Shown piece by piece: positions 52,111-61,340 of a stretch of 64,000 bases of DNA. Both the position numbers and the translations under genes were made by a program. This DNA comes from SIG299 sp045531955 (lineage in GTDB: Bacteria > Bacillota > Clostridia > Lachnospirales > Lachnospiraceae), in NCBI GenBank assembly GCA_045531955.1, contig JAZSFC010000020.1, positions 62,001 to 126,000 of the forward strand, in the 5' to 3' direction. Position 1 is the stretch's first letter; each line of letters begins with the position of its first letter. The notes under the pieces were generated by a model, which saw only the letters and a list, made by a program, of their open reading frames with translations, searched no databases and was not told where the DNA came from.

Positions 52111-53406
52111 CTATTTGTACATGCTTTTAAACATGTTATACACTTTGTAATACGCCGGTTTTGGCTGATAGTTACTATCAAACAACCGTGCATTGGTAGT
52201 ATCGTTTGGCTGGTAATGGTCAATCAGTCCAAACACCGTAACATTCGTAATATTCGCGGTACCGCCGCCTTCTAAATCCTTATTTCTAAGCATAAAGAAG
52301 ATATTTCCGTAAGCCTTTGCCTGCTCTTCAAACTGTTCCGGCGTCTCTTCATCCACACCGATGGAAAGCTCCGTAATATGAATCTCCAAATCCAACTCCG
52401 AAAACTTAAACAGTGCACTGCCAATTGTGGAAACACTAGGATAATCGATTCCCCAGTATCCTTGCATGCCGATGCCGTCAATGAGGCCCTTGTCCTTCAA
52501 GTCTTTACACAGGTTATAAATATACTGGCACTTATCGCTTTGATAGGTATTGAAATCGTTATAGAACAGTTTTACCCCCTCAGCCGCATATTTTCTGGCA
52601 TAGGTAAACGCCATTTCCACATACTCAGGACCAATCGTGATATACCATGGATTTGCTTCACCCTCTCCATGCATGGTACGACAGCCAAAGTTTGTATTTG
52701 GGTCTGCACTGCCCGGGTCTACTGCTTCATTTACTACATCCCAGCAATATACTACACCAGGGAAATTCTCCTGCACGTGGGTCATCAACTGCTTAATATA
52801 GCTTTCCATACGGAACAGCATAGTCTCTTTATCCACATATGCGCCGTCATTGGTATATCCTTCCCTGAAAAACCAGTCCGGGGCCTGGGTGTGCCACACC
52901 AACGTATGACCTCTCATGCCAACGCCGTTATCCATGCACCACTGTAAGGTCGGGTCGATGCTTTCATAAGTAAGCACCGGCGCCCCATCACCATCCTTAG
53001 CATTTTGAATACTCTCGTTCTGTTTTAAGATATAGCAGCTTTTCATCAGGTTGGATAATGTTACGCTGTTGAAATGCTGTTTTACCAGCGCCATGTATTC
53101 TTCGGAATGAAGAGTTAAATTATCTAACGTACTACCGTTAATGCCTACACCAAACGTGAAAAATTTACTGCACATATCCTTTAAGGAAGCATCTTCCGGT
53201 GCTACGGTAGGAGTTGGTGTGTTGGTTGGAGCAGGCGTTGCCGTTGGTTCAGGTGTTGCGGTAGGTGCTGCAGCTTCCGTTGGAGCAATAGTAACCGTCG
53301 GTACCGGTGTCGGCTCTGTTTCCTGCTTATTTCCGCAACCTACCGTTGCCATCAACATAGCCGCTGCTGCCAGCATCATTGTTTTTTTCAAGCCTCTTCT
53401 AAGCAT
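52111..53406 (-). CDS. GH10 endo-1,4-beta-xylanase, surface lipoprotein
   Basis: 431 residues after AAGGAG. A lipoprotein signal with C24 is followed by a Thr-Pro-rich linker (about 30-72) and a GH10 TIM barrel. HTLVWH and WDVVNEAVD place the acid/base at E227; EIHITELS places the nucleophile at E346. It cuts xylan chains into short xylo-oligosaccharides at the cell surface. No carbohydrate-binding module is seen. Second gene of a two-gene operon with the GH39-GH43 enzyme, 7 bp apart, so surface cleavage and inner hydrolysis are coupled. Confidence 0.93.
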   Translation of the reverse strand: MLRRGLKKTMMLAAAAMLMATVGCGNKQETEPTPVPTVTIAPTEAAAPTATPEPTATPAPTNTPTPTVAPEDASLKDMCSKFFTFGVGINGSTLDNLTLHSEEYMALVKQHFNSVTLSNLMKSCYILKQNESIQNAKDGDGAPVLTYESIDPTLQWCMDNGVGMRGHTLVWHTQAPDWFFREGYTNDGAYVDKETMLFRMESYIKQLMTHVQENFPGVVYCWDVVNEAVDPGSADPNTNFGCRTMHGEGEANPWYITIGPEYVEMAFTYARKYAAEGVKLFYNDFNTYQSDKCQYIYNLCKDLKDKGLIDGIGMQGYWGIDYPSVSTIGSALFKFSELDLEIHITELSIGVDEETPEQFEEQAKAYGNIFFMLRNKDLEGGGTANITNVTVFGLIDHYQPNDTTNARLFDSNYQPKPAYYKVYNMFKSMYK

Positions 53407-53412
53407 GTCTTT

Positions 53413-56400
53413 CTATCTCTCCTTATAAACAAAATTGCTGAAACCTGCCTGACCGCCGGATTCCTTGGTGGAATACATAAATAATCCAAAGCGGCAACCG
53501 GTGAAGTGGTCTAACTTAAAGTACATCTTATGGTCGGTACCAATCTTATTATATCCCCAACCCTTCTTGTACAGGAACTTAGCGGTGTCCTTCATGTTAG
53601 TGAAGTCAGCAATAGCCTTTAAGGTTACGGTCTCACCTTCCAGTTCCACTGCTTCCCATTCCTTTACCAAATCGTCCGGATTGTAGTCTGTCATGCCCGG
53701 CTTTGCAGCTTCTTTATTCTGCATTACCAGATAAGTCTTACCGTCTCTCTTAGTCACCGCTGCAAAAGCATAACAGCTCTGCAAAATACAAAGACCTGCA
53801 TAGTCACCATCTTTCATCTTACTGAAATCTAAGGTTACTTCTGCGGCACAGCCCGGATACAGCATGCGCTGGGTCAGAGTATTTCTTGCTTTCACGAGGC
53901 TATCGCAAAGAGAGTCTGTTTCTAACCAGAGCACACCCTGTTCTTCATCGCAATGTACCAGGTTAAGCTCCGGCTCATGGTTAAACTGCCAGAAACTCTT
54001 ATAGCCGAAGGAACCGTACTTTCTTGCCTCTTCCTCGGCAGAAAGCCCTGCTTCAAACTTAAAATCATCACTGCCTACCAATGGCTCATATGTATAATCC
54101 GGGCGGGTGGAGGTTACTTCAAAATCAAGCGGCACTCTGCCATGTACCCCGAGTACCGGATAATCGTTTTCCCAGGTCATCGGAACAAGCACCGGAATTC
54201 TTCCCACAGCACCTCTGTCCTGGAATAAAACCGCATACCATTTTCCGTCCGGCGTGTCTACGATACCACCCTGGGCAACACCGGAATTGCAGTAGCCCAT
54301 ATCGTCATTTAATACATCGCCGCCTACAAATTCCCCGTCTAACGAATCTGCTACAAAGCAGGCTTCCGTACGCTTCCATTCTGTTGCTAAGGAATGAATG
54401 AAGAACAGATAGTACTTGCCATTGATTTTATAAAAATGTGCACCTTCGTAGCCAAGAAGAGCTTCTTTGGTATCCTGTACTACTACCCGGTGTAAACCGC
54501 CTTCCTTTGGAGCGCTCAAATCCTCATTCAGCTCTGTCAGATAAACCGTGCGGTTGCCGTATACAATATAATTTCTTCCATCGTCATCAAACAGTAAGGA
54601 ACAGTCATGATAGAAGCCCTCAATGGTACGCTTCTCCCATGGGCCTTCCACCTTATCTGCCGTGTAGAGATACGTTTTTCCTGTATCGTTTGCTACGAAA
54701 CATACATAAAATTTTCCGTTGTGATAACGTAAGCTTGCTGCCCACATGCCCTTACCATAGGCATTGCCTTCCTTCAGGCACTGTGCCGGTGTACTGTCGA
54801 GGCGGTCATACACAAACGCCGCATGCTCCCAGTGAACCAAATCATAGGAACGTAAAATTTCACAACCCGGCATGAAGTACATAGTGGTACTTACCATGTA
54901 GTAGGTGTCCTCTACGCGGATGACATCCACATCCGGATAATCCAGTCTGGTTAACGGATTCTTAGCAGGAAACTGCATGGTACGGTCATAAGAATAGCCG
55001 CGGTCCACGGTTTCTTTCCGTGGTGCAAGTTCAAAGTAAACTACTGCATTTTCTTCCAAGGTAAAGCTTACATCCAGCTTTCCGTAGGAAGCAAATTTCA
55101 GTTCGGAGCTTACTCTTGGCTGTGCCGCCATCTGAAGAAGCTTTGTCTGCTCTGCGCTTAAATTCGCCGGCTCGCCCAGGTCATGCCACACCTTTAACGG
55201 ATTGGTGCCCTTTTCATCTACGCTCTTGGTAAGCAGGAAGTAGTTCTTTGTTTCCGCATCAAAATTGAAGTTTAATTCCACACTGCGTCCGCTTCTTTGC
55301 AGGGTCATGTTCCAGCAAATACCACGATATTCCCCGTCTTCTGTTTTCATAATTACACAGTTGTCATCACGATAAACGCAAACCGCTGCCTTGTCCTTTA
55401 ACTGCTTGTAAAAAGCAAAGGTCCAGAAAGTAGGCTTTGGAATACAACCGTTTGCCACTAAACCGAAGCCGCCGTGGAACGGTGTAAACGGAACGCCACG
55501 CTCTTCAAAAATATCTCCAAAGGTCCAATAGGAATAGGACTCGTTATCATCGCCGAGGCGGGATAACTGATGGGCAATATAGGCTGCATTCTGATTGGTG
55601 TCATGCAGCGGACAATTCGGGATATAGGACGTATTAAACTCTGTGATATGTATTTCTAATCCCTTGTATTCCGGGAAGCTGTCAATGATTTCCCTGGTGG
55701 AATGCAGGTCGGCAAAACCATCCTCCGGGTTTTCCGGATCTAAAAGCTCCGCATATCCGTAATGGCCAACATTGTCCGGGAACTTGGTTGCATAATGATG
55801 ACGTGTTACAAAATCCACCGGAATTTTATTCTCCTGACAAAACTCCATAAAGGCCTTAATCCAGATACGGTCGCTACCGCCGCAAACTGCAGGACCACCC
55901 ACGCGGAACCGGCTGTCCACCTCTTTTACTGCCTCAAAAGATTCCTTGAACAGGCGGAAGTATTCCTGCATGTCCGCCTTTTCCCAGAAACCGCCCAGAT
56001 TCGGCTCATTCCAAACCTCCACCGGCCAGGTAACTACTTCTTCGGCCCCATAGCGGTCCATTAAATGACGGAGGGTTGCCTGCACCAATGCTCTCCAATC
56101 GTCATAAGACTTTGGCGGTGTGGTGTTGCCCTTCCAGTAAAAGATGGTCTGGGTACCGCTTGCCATCTTGTACGGCATAAAGCCCAGCTCGATAAACGGC
56201 TTTAACCCAAGACTTTTATAGCTATCCATTACCATGTCCAGGTAAGTGAAATTGTATTCTACGACTCTTTCCCCATCCATCACGGATTCCTGATAAATTG
56301 CCATGTCATCGCAAAACAGACCATGACCTCTGATATGCTTAAATCCGATGATGTCCTGCACCAGCTTTAACTGCTCCTGATACTCCTTCTGCAAAGCCAG

Positions 56401-56487
56401 ACCCATGCGGCCGGTACCGATACAGAAGTCTACACCGTTATGGAATTTTACCCGGTTCTCCGGACAAATATTTATTGTTCTTTTCAT
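53413..56487 (-). CDS. GH39-GH43 fusion, bifunctional xylan-oligosaccharide hydrolase
   Basis: 1024 residues from ATG 56487 after GAGGAGG; no signal peptide, so cytoplasmic. Residues about 1-490 are GH39 (beta-xylosidase) with E161 in EVWNEPN as acid/base and E283 in EIHITEFN as nucleophile. Residues about 510-830 are a GH43 five-bladed propeller: D519 (YPDVDVI), D628 (HDCSLLF) and E681 (YEGAHFY). The last 190 residues form the beta-sandwich typical of GH43 xylosidases. It probably removes xylose and perhaps arabinose from imported xylo-oligosaccharides. Retaining and inverting chemistries in one chain are unusual. Confidence 0.9.
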   Translation of the reverse strand: MKRTINICPENRVKFHNGVDFCIGTGRMGLALQKEYQEQLKLVQDIIGFKHIRGHGLFCDDMAIYQESVMDGERVVEYNFTYLDMVMDSYKSLGLKPFIELGFMPYKMASGTQTIFYWKGNTTPPKSYDDWRALVQATLRHLMDRYGAEEVVTWPVEVWNEPNLGGFWEKADMQEYFRLFKESFEAVKEVDSRFRVGGPAVCGGSDRIWIKAFMEFCQENKIPVDFVTRHHYATKFPDNVGHYGYAELLDPENPEDGFADLHSTREIIDSFPEYKGLEIHITEFNTSYIPNCPLHDTNQNAAYIAHQLSRLGDDNESYSYWTFGDIFEERGVPFTPFHGGFGLVANGCIPKPTFWTFAFYKQLKDKAAVCVYRDDNCVIMKTEDGEYRGICWNMTLQRSGRSVELNFNFDAETKNYFLLTKSVDEKGTNPLKVWHDLGEPANLSAEQTKLLQMAAQPRVSSELKFASYGKLDVSFTLEENAVVYFELAPRKETVDRGYSYDRTMQFPAKNPLTRLDYPDVDVIRVEDTYYMVSTTMYFMPGCEILRSYDLVHWEHAAFVYDRLDSTPAQCLKEGNAYGKGMWAASLRYHNGKFYVCFVANDTGKTYLYTADKVEGPWEKRTIEGFYHDCSLLFDDDGRNYIVYGNRTVYLTELNEDLSAPKEGGLHRVVVQDTKEALLGYEGAHFYKINGKYYLFFIHSLATEWKRTEACFVADSLDGEFVGGDVLNDDMGYCNSGVAQGGIVDTPDGKWYAVLFQDRGAVGRIPVLVPMTWENDYPVLGVHGRVPLDFEVTSTRPDYTYEPLVGSDDFKFEAGLSAEEEARKYGSFGYKSFWQFNHEPELNLVHCDEEQGVLWLETDSLCDSLVKARNTLTQRMLYPGCAAEVTLDFSKMKDGDYAGLCILQSCYAFAAVTKRDGKTYLVMQNKEAAKPGMTDYNPDDLVKEWEAVELEGETVTLKAIADFTNMKDTAKFLYKKGWGYNKIGTDHKMYFKLDHFTGCRFGLFMYSTKESGGQAGFSNFVYKER

Positions 56488-56636
56488 AGCGGAAACCTCC
56501 TCACTAAATTTAGGTGAAACCTCTTCTTTTCTATAGTAACGCATTGACTTACCGCTTCCAATGATTTATACTTGTAACAAATTGATATATCCTTTTATTG
56601 TTATTTTTTCAACATCAGCTATTCAGGAGACTACTT
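56488..56636. promoter_or_regulatory. Divergent promoters of the xylan operon and the AraC gene
   Basis: Plus strand: TTGACT (56544-56549), 17 bp, TATACT (56567-56572), driving the AraC gene. Minus strand: TTGGAA, 17 bp, TACTAT ahead of the GH39-GH43 gene. The overlap suggests the AraC-type regulator controls both directions. Confidence 0.65.
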
Positions 56637-57473
56637 ATGAACGAAATTGATTTTATAGGCTACAGCGCAGTGCATCCCGTAGAATTTTGTTATGATATTC
56701 CATCCGGTTTTGACTGTTACTTGTTGCTGTTAATTACCTCACAGGCAGAACTCTTAATAGAAAACGAATTGCAGGCTGTTCCTGCAAATACTGCTATACT
56801 TTATACCCCGGGCAGTCGCATTTATTACCGGGCAAAAGGCGAAGAATACCGTAACGACTGGATCCGATTCCGTTCGGACGAATCCTTTGTGGAACAGTTT
56901 CCAATTAAAAATACACCGTTTCCCGTACGGGACCCGGAATACTGCCACAACCTGTTTAAGCTTTTAACCTGGGAGTCTTCCTTTACCTCCGCTAACAGCG
57001 AAACCACCATTTCCCACTTGTTGTGGGTTCTGTTTTCCAAGCTGCACGAAACAGCCGCAGAAGAAGTGTTGGGAGCGCACACACAGGCCCTGGTTCAATT
57101 ACACAAAAATATTTGCAACCGCCCTCAGGCGCCGTGGAACATTACCCAAATGGCTGAGGAGCTTCACCTCAGTACCAGCCGATTGCAAACCCTGTATAAG
57201 CAGATGTTCGGCATCTCCTGCATGGATGACGTCATTCAACGCCGCCTGTACCGTGCCAAAGACCGGTTAAAATATACCATGACTCCTATCCGCGAAATTG
57301 CGGAGGACTGCGGCTACAACAACGTCGAACACTTCTGCCGTCAGTTCCGCCAATACAACGGATGCACCCCGGGCCAGTTCCGGAAGATTTCAGCAAATCA
57401 AAAAGAAGCAGACCTCCCTACTCACCTGACGTTAGGCGGCAAGGAAGCTGCTTCCCTCATGACGGAATCTTAA
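56637..57473 (+). CDS. AraC-family transcriptional regulator
   Basis: 278 residues from ATG 56637, behind CAGGAGA; the longer frame lacks a site. Residues 1-130 form a cupin-like sensing domain (HPVEFCYDIPSGFDCYLLLL, PANTAILYTPGSRIYYRA). Residues about 165-262 carry two helix-turn-helix units, ending with DCGYNNVEHFCRQFRQYNGCTPGQFR. It is divergent from the GH39-GH43/GH10 operon, so it likely activates it in response to xylose or xylo-oligosaccharides. Confidence 0.9.
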   Translation: MNEIDFIGYSAVHPVEFCYDIPSGFDCYLLLLITSQAELLIENELQAVPANTAILYTPGSRIYYRAKGEEYRNDWIRFRSDESFVEQFPIKNTPFPVRDPEYCHNLFKLLTWESSFTSANSETTISHLLWVLFSKLHETAAEEVLGAHTQALVQLHKNICNRPQAPWNITQMAEELHLSTSRLQTLYKQMFGISCMDDVIQRRLYRAKDRLKYTMTPIREIAEDCGYNNVEHFCRQFRQYNGCTPGQFRKISANQKEADLPTHLTLGGKEAASLMTES

Positions 57474-57504
57474 CTTACTAATCCTATTCCTGTTGCCATG
57501 CGCT

Positions 57505-58335
57505 TTACAGCATGGCTTCAAACTTACGCACAGCTGCTGCCGCGCGGTCATATTCCTCCTCTGTTTCCAGATGTTCTAACATGGCAGGAATATCCGCCGG
57601 CAGTTTTTTGATTTCTGCCAGCAAGGTAAGATAATCGATGTTTCCCTCACCAATCAACACTTCCTCAAACTCTGCCACACCGGAATTCGGCTTCAGACGG
57701 ATATCCTTCAAATGCAGGGTAACAATCCGGTCCCGAAGCAGTTCAAAAGTGTGACAGATAAATTCCGTGTTATTATAAAGTCTGCGAGGATTGTTCATGG
57801 TATTGCAAATGTCTAAATGTACGCCGGTGGCAGGCCGGTCAATTGCATCCAAAAACCGTAAATACTCTTCCGGTCCATCCAGAAAATAGAACGGCATCAT
57901 TTCGAAGGAAAGTCTGGTATGAGTAGGATTTACCGCGTCAATGACCCGTTGCATCACCGCCACGGATTCCTTGAAAAATTCTTCACTGTAGCCTTCCTTA
58001 CAAGGACCGTCCCAATGAACTCCGCTTTTCGAACCTAAAATGTTCACGCAGGTGTCTGCCTCTAATGCTTCCGCCAGCCGCAGACGCTCTATCATGTACT
58101 GAATATTTTTTTCCGCAGTCTCCGGATTCGGGTCCAACGGATTGCACCAGGCACCCACCTCCGCAATGCGGATGTCATGCTTTTTCATTGCCGATTTAAA
58201 GGCTTCAATTTCTTCCGGCTTATCTGCCGGTAACCACCACGGACAGACTGCTGCTTTAAACCCCTTTGCCACATGGGCCAAGGCATACTCTTCCGGGTCT
58301 TTCCCGTTATAAAATACCGCTCCGCCTAAACGCAT
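57505..58335 (-). CDS. Xylose-isomerase-like TIM-barrel protein
   Basis: 276 residues from ATG 58335, whose A is the last base of the msrA stop (TAATG). It belongs to the AP-endonuclease-2/sugar-epimerase TIM-barrel class. Metal-ligand positions can be traced: SFEMMPF (Glu), TGVHLDICN (Asp and His), TLHLKDI (His), and a late LEHLE. The family isomerises or epimerises sugars and inositols, or cleaves DNA. The context after AraC and xylan genes favours sugar metabolism, but the close coupling to msrA argues only for co-expression. Confidence 0.7.
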   Translation of the reverse strand: MRLGGAVFYNGKDPEEYALAHVAKGFKAAVCPWWLPADKPEEIEAFKSAMKKHDIRIAEVGAWCNPLDPNPETAEKNIQYMIERLRLAEALEADTCVNILGSKSGVHWDGPCKEGYSEEFFKESVAVMQRVIDAVNPTHTRLSFEMMPFYFLDGPEEYLRFLDAIDRPATGVHLDICNTMNNPRRLYNNTEFICHTFELLRDRIVTLHLKDIRLKPNSGVAEFEEVLIGEGNIDYLTLLAEIKKLPADIPAMLEHLETEEEYDRAAAAVRKFEAML

Positions 58336-58901
58336 TATTTTGCTTCTCCTTTTCTTACACAATATCTGTATTCCATCGGGTCAATGGTTTTCACCCACTG
58401 TATCTGCGCAATCGGCACATGACAATACCCACCCGGATTTTTATCCAGATACTTTTGATGATATTCCTCCGCATCGTAAAAATGTTCCAGCGGACAGGCT
58501 TCTATAGCCAGCTTTACTTGCGTGCCGTCTGCACTTTCCTGATTCAATTTTTCTTCCAACTGCTGCAAAGATGCACGGATTACCGCCTCATCCTCACTCT
58601 CCGTAAAATAAATACCGGTGCGGTACTGATGACCTTCATCCTCACCCTGCTTGTCCACGGAAGTCGGATCGATAATCAGATAAAACAGGTTTAACAACGC
58701 AGACAAAGGCAGTTGTTCTTCATCATAAACCACCTTTACCGTTTCCGCATGCCCCGTGTTGTGATAACGTACCTGCTCATAGGTAGGATGCTCCGTATCG
58801 CCATTGGCAAAACCAACCGTGGTTTCCAGAACTCCCTTAATGTTTCCGATATACTTTTCGACGCCCCAGTAGCAACCCCCTGCCAAGTAAATTTCCCGCA
58901 T
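58335..58901 (-). CDS. msrA: Peptide methionine sulfoxide reductase A
   Basis: 188 residues with the catalytic C10 in GGCYWGVEKY (the usual F of GCFWG is Y), GHAETVKVVYD and the C-terminal GYCHVP. It reduces methionine-S-sulfoxide in proteins and free form. Resolving cysteines C151-165 region are plausible partners. No MsrB domain is fused. It overlaps the TIM-barrel gene by one base. Confidence 0.92.
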   Translation of the reverse strand: MREIYLAGGCYWGVEKYIGNIKGVLETTVGFANGDTEHPTYEQVRYHNTGHAETVKVVYDEEQLPLSALLNLFYLIIDPTSVDKQGEDEGHQYRTGIYFTESEDEAVIRASLQQLEEKLNQESADGTQVKLAIEACPLEHFYDAEEYHQKYLDKNPGGYCHVPIAQIQWVKTIDPMEYRYCVRKGEAK

Positions 58902-58937
58902 AAAACACGTTCTCCTTTTTGTTCATAAAGAATCTGT

Positions 58938-59435
58938 TTACAGTTTACCTTCTTCTTTCAAAAATTGCAAGAACCCTTTGCAACCTGCTATCACATCCTG
59001 ATAAGTTGCCTCAAAATCACCGGTGTACCACGGGTCTGCCACATCCCGTCCTGCTGCCAGCTGATGATTTGTTTCATAACCCGCAAAGCACAACAGTTTA
59101 TAAATTTTGCCATCCGGGTCACCCTCGGCAATGCGGTTCATATTGCGGATATTGGCAGAATCCATGCCGATAAGATAATCATAATAGTCATAGTCTGCCT
59201 TTGTCATCTGCACTGCCCGATGAGGCACCACAGGGATGTTTTTCTGACGCAGCTTGCTTACGGTACCGTAATGAGGCCCGTTGCCGATTTCCTCGCGGCT
59301 GGTGGCCGCAGAATAGATTTCAAATAAGTGGTCGATGTGACGCTGCTTTACCATGTAGGTGAGGACGGACTCGGCCATTGTGCTGCGGCAGATATTTCCA
59401 TGACAAACCATGAGCACTTTTATTTTATCCTGCAT
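58938..59435 (-). CDS. Low-molecular-weight protein-tyrosine phosphatase
   Basis: 165 residues after CGGAGG. The P-loop CHGNICRS gives C11 (nucleophile) and R17; the general acid D134 sits in DPWYTGDF. Bacterial members dephosphorylate tyrosine on kinases controlling capsule or exopolysaccharide, or act in stress responses. No tyrosine kinase is nearby. It is monocistronic, with unusual repeats around its start. Confidence 0.92.
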   Translation of the reverse strand: MQDKIKVLMVCHGNICRSTMAESVLTYMVKQRHIDHLFEIYSAATSREEIGNGPHYGTVSKLRQKNIPVVPHRAVQMTKADYDYYDYLIGMDSANIRNMNRIAEGDPDGKIYKLLCFAGYETNHQLAAGRDVADPWYTGDFEATYQDVIAGCKGFLQFLKEEGKL

Positions 59436-59546
59436 ATCTTGGTATACCTCCGTATATCTTGGTTTTTCTAGGATTTATCACTGTTTCCAAACAGTTATAC
59501 TTTTAACCTATCTTACCATATCTTGGCATAAATTACTATAACTTGG
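59433..59546 (-). repeat. Four direct CCAAGATAT-type repeats upstream of the phosphatase gene
   Basis: On the plus strand CATATCTTGG, TATATCTTGG, CATATCTTGG and TATAACTTGG begin at 59433, 59453, 59517 and 59537. The two pairs each have a 20-bp period. A perfect palindrome, CTGTTTCCAAACAG, lies between them at 59481-59494. They could be operator sites; the first copy overlaps the start codon. Confidence 0.5.
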
Positions 59547-59613
59547 ACGGCAAAACTTCCTCCGGCATCTTTGTTATTTCACTGCAAATACTCTCCTTTT
59601 ATAATTAAAAAAA

Positions 59614-59641
59614 CTGCGGAAGGTCCTAAGACCTTCCGCAG
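59614..59641 (-). terminator. Terminator downstream of the coiled-coil protein gene
   Basis: CTGCGGAAGGTC and GACCTTCCGCAG form a perfect 12-bp stem around CTAA, followed by TTTTTTT on the minus strand. It is 190 bp after the 59832 stop. The stretch 59642-59831 has no gene; I see only AT-rich leader-like sequence. Confidence 0.85.
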
Positions 59642-59831
59642 CCTGTGCTTAAAACCGAACCTCCGCACGCTTCAATGAAGCAGGTTTTCTACAAGGCAAG
59701 AAATTTTCATCCGCAATTAGTCTTACATTGAACATAAACCGATAATAAATAACCGATAACAGATATACCTTAACCTTGAACAGTAACTTCCTGATCCCAT
59801 AATCATTGGAAGCCTTGTACGGAAAAACGCT

Positions 59832-60347
59832 TTAGATATCTACTTCAAACTGTACCGTTTGATTGTACTTATCCAGCGCCATTTGCATTTCCATAATTTT
59901 CGTAGAAACGCACTCATACTCCTTCTTTATCAATTCCAGGTCATAATTGATGTATCTATATTCCGGAACTGAATTTCTGGACATGTAAGCGTTTTGCTCC
60001 ACTCTTGCCTTTGGGAGCTGCTTGCGCATCATATCGAGCACAGATTTTCTCTTATTCAGCTGCGCCATCTTGATGAGGATGGTATCAATGCTCATTTCCA
60101 CATCTCCCACCGGAACCTTGGCAGTAGCATTTGCTACATTGAGCGCATGCTTGATAATTGCGATTTTTTCATCCAATTCTGCAATTGTGGCTGCAACTTC
60201 TGCATAATCATATTCCGGCACAACCGGTTCCTCATTAATTGCTACCACATATGTGCTGGATGCTTCTTCCTTATTCGCCCAAAAGGCCTTATCTTCCTCT
60301 AAGCTCCTAAGCAGCTTATTCGCATATGCCGATGTCATTGTCTTCAT
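59832..60347 (-). CDS. Coiled-coil protein resembling the DIP1984/septicolysin family
   Basis: 171 residues from ATG 60347, nine bases after CGGAGG. It is mostly helical. The core LDEKIAIIKHALNVANATAKV and IDTILIKMAQLNKRKSVLDM matches the family pattern in which a loop rich in N-x-TN/ANAT is followed by a helix. No signal peptide or catalytic motif is seen. It follows a small XRE gene by 46 bp and is likely its target. Function unknown. Confidence 0.6.
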   Translation of the reverse strand: MKTMTSAYANKLLRSLEEDKAFWANKEEASSTYVVAINEEPVVPEYDYAEVAATIAELDEKIAIIKHALNVANATAKVPVGDVEMSIDTILIKMAQLNKRKSVLDMMRKQLPKARVEQNAYMSRNSVPEYRYINYDLELIKKEYECVSTKIMEMQMALDKYNQTVQFEVDI

Positions 60348-60393
60348 TCTGAATTTCCTCCGTTTCTTTTGTTTTCTAAGTTCTGCTATTATC

Positions 60394-60693
60394 TTACCAC
60401 CTCGCACATGATTTGTCATTGAACCGGCAGTTTAAAAATTTTCCTATGGAACGAACAATATCCCCGGCAACGACGAGGATATCTTCAATACTTGTATGTA
60501 GTAATCTGCTTAAGATTACAAAATTGTCTAAGCTCGGTAAGGATTTGCCGGAAATCCATTTGTAGATTGCCTGCGGGTTTTCAAATCCCATGGCGCTCTG
60601 CACATCCTTTACGGTATAACCATTTTCTGTGAGCAGTTTCTTAATTTGTTTTCCTGTTTCCTTTTGCTGAATTGACAAATACATTGGTTCCAT
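60394..60693 (-). CDS. XRE-family helix-turn-helix protein
   Basis: 99 residues after CAGGAGG. The HTH is visible in GKQIKKLLTENGYTVKDVQS, AMGFENPQAIYKWISGKSLPSLDNF and LSRLLHTSIEDIL. Longer than the repressor at 20529 and with a basic C-terminal tail. An extended -10 (TGTTATAAT, 60753-60758 on the minus strand) and the dyad TTAAACT-TTT-AGTTTAA (60781-60797) lie upstream and may be autoregulatory. Confidence 0.85.
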   Translation of the reverse strand: MEPMYLSIQQKETGKQIKKLLTENGYTVKDVQSAMGFENPQAIYKWISGKSLPSLDNFVILSRLLHTSIEDILVVAGDIVRSIGKFLNCRFNDKSCARW

Positions 60694-60809
60694 AAGTTTG
60701 TACCTCCTGTAAATATCTCTTCCATCCCAAACACGATTGTACCTAGATTTATATTATAACACAACTTTTTCAAAAAGTCATTAAACTTTTAGTTTAAAAA
60801 TTCCGTTTA

Positions 60810-61340
60810 TTAAAACCTTTCCCAATGCACTTTCTCCATCTTCAAATCTACCTCAGCATACCCGCTTGGACGCTCCGTCGGCACACCCACGGAAAGAATG
60901 GCTTCCAGTGCATAATTTTCCGGCACCCCAAGCAGCTCCCGGCAGAAGCTTTCTGTGGACTGCCCGTTCTCTGCTTCACGGCACCGTCCCTGAATCCAAC
61001 AGCTGCCAAATCCAAGGGCATCTGCCATCAGATGCATGTTGCTCATGGCAATGGAGCAATCCTCCACCCACACATCCGGGGTGACGGAAGTATCCCCAAA
61101 TACCACAATGGCACAGCCGGCATTTTCTAACATTTTTGCAGCGCCTGTCCGGCACTTTGCAAGAGCCTTCAGCGTTTCTTTTTCCTGCACCACTACAAAC
61201 TCCCATGGCTTGCGGTTTTTGCTGGTGGCAGAGGCAAGCCCCGCCTGCAGAATAAGTTTTATTTTGTCTTCCGGAATGGATTCTCCGGTATATTTGCGGA
61301 TGCTGCGACGTTTAAGCATGAGTTGTAATAAGTCGTTCAT
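60810..61340 (-). CDS. Nitroreductase-family flavoprotein
   Basis: 176 residues, overlapping ogt by four bases (ATGA). The FMN-binding motif RRSIRKYTGE is at the start, SKNRKPWEFVVV in the first third, and GFGSCWIQG in the C-terminal half. These enzymes reduce nitro groups or quinones with NAD(P)H; here the physiological substrate is unknown. Coupling with ogt suggests a role in coping with damaging chemicals. Confidence 0.88.
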   Translation of the reverse strand: MNDLLQLMLKRRSIRKYTGESIPEDKIKLILQAGLASATSKNRKPWEFVVVQEKETLKALAKCRTGAAKMLENAGCAIVVFGDTSVTPDVWVEDCSIAMSNMHLMADALGFGSCWIQGRCREAENGQSTESFCRELLGVPENYALEAILSVGVPTERPSGYAEVDLKMEKVHWERF

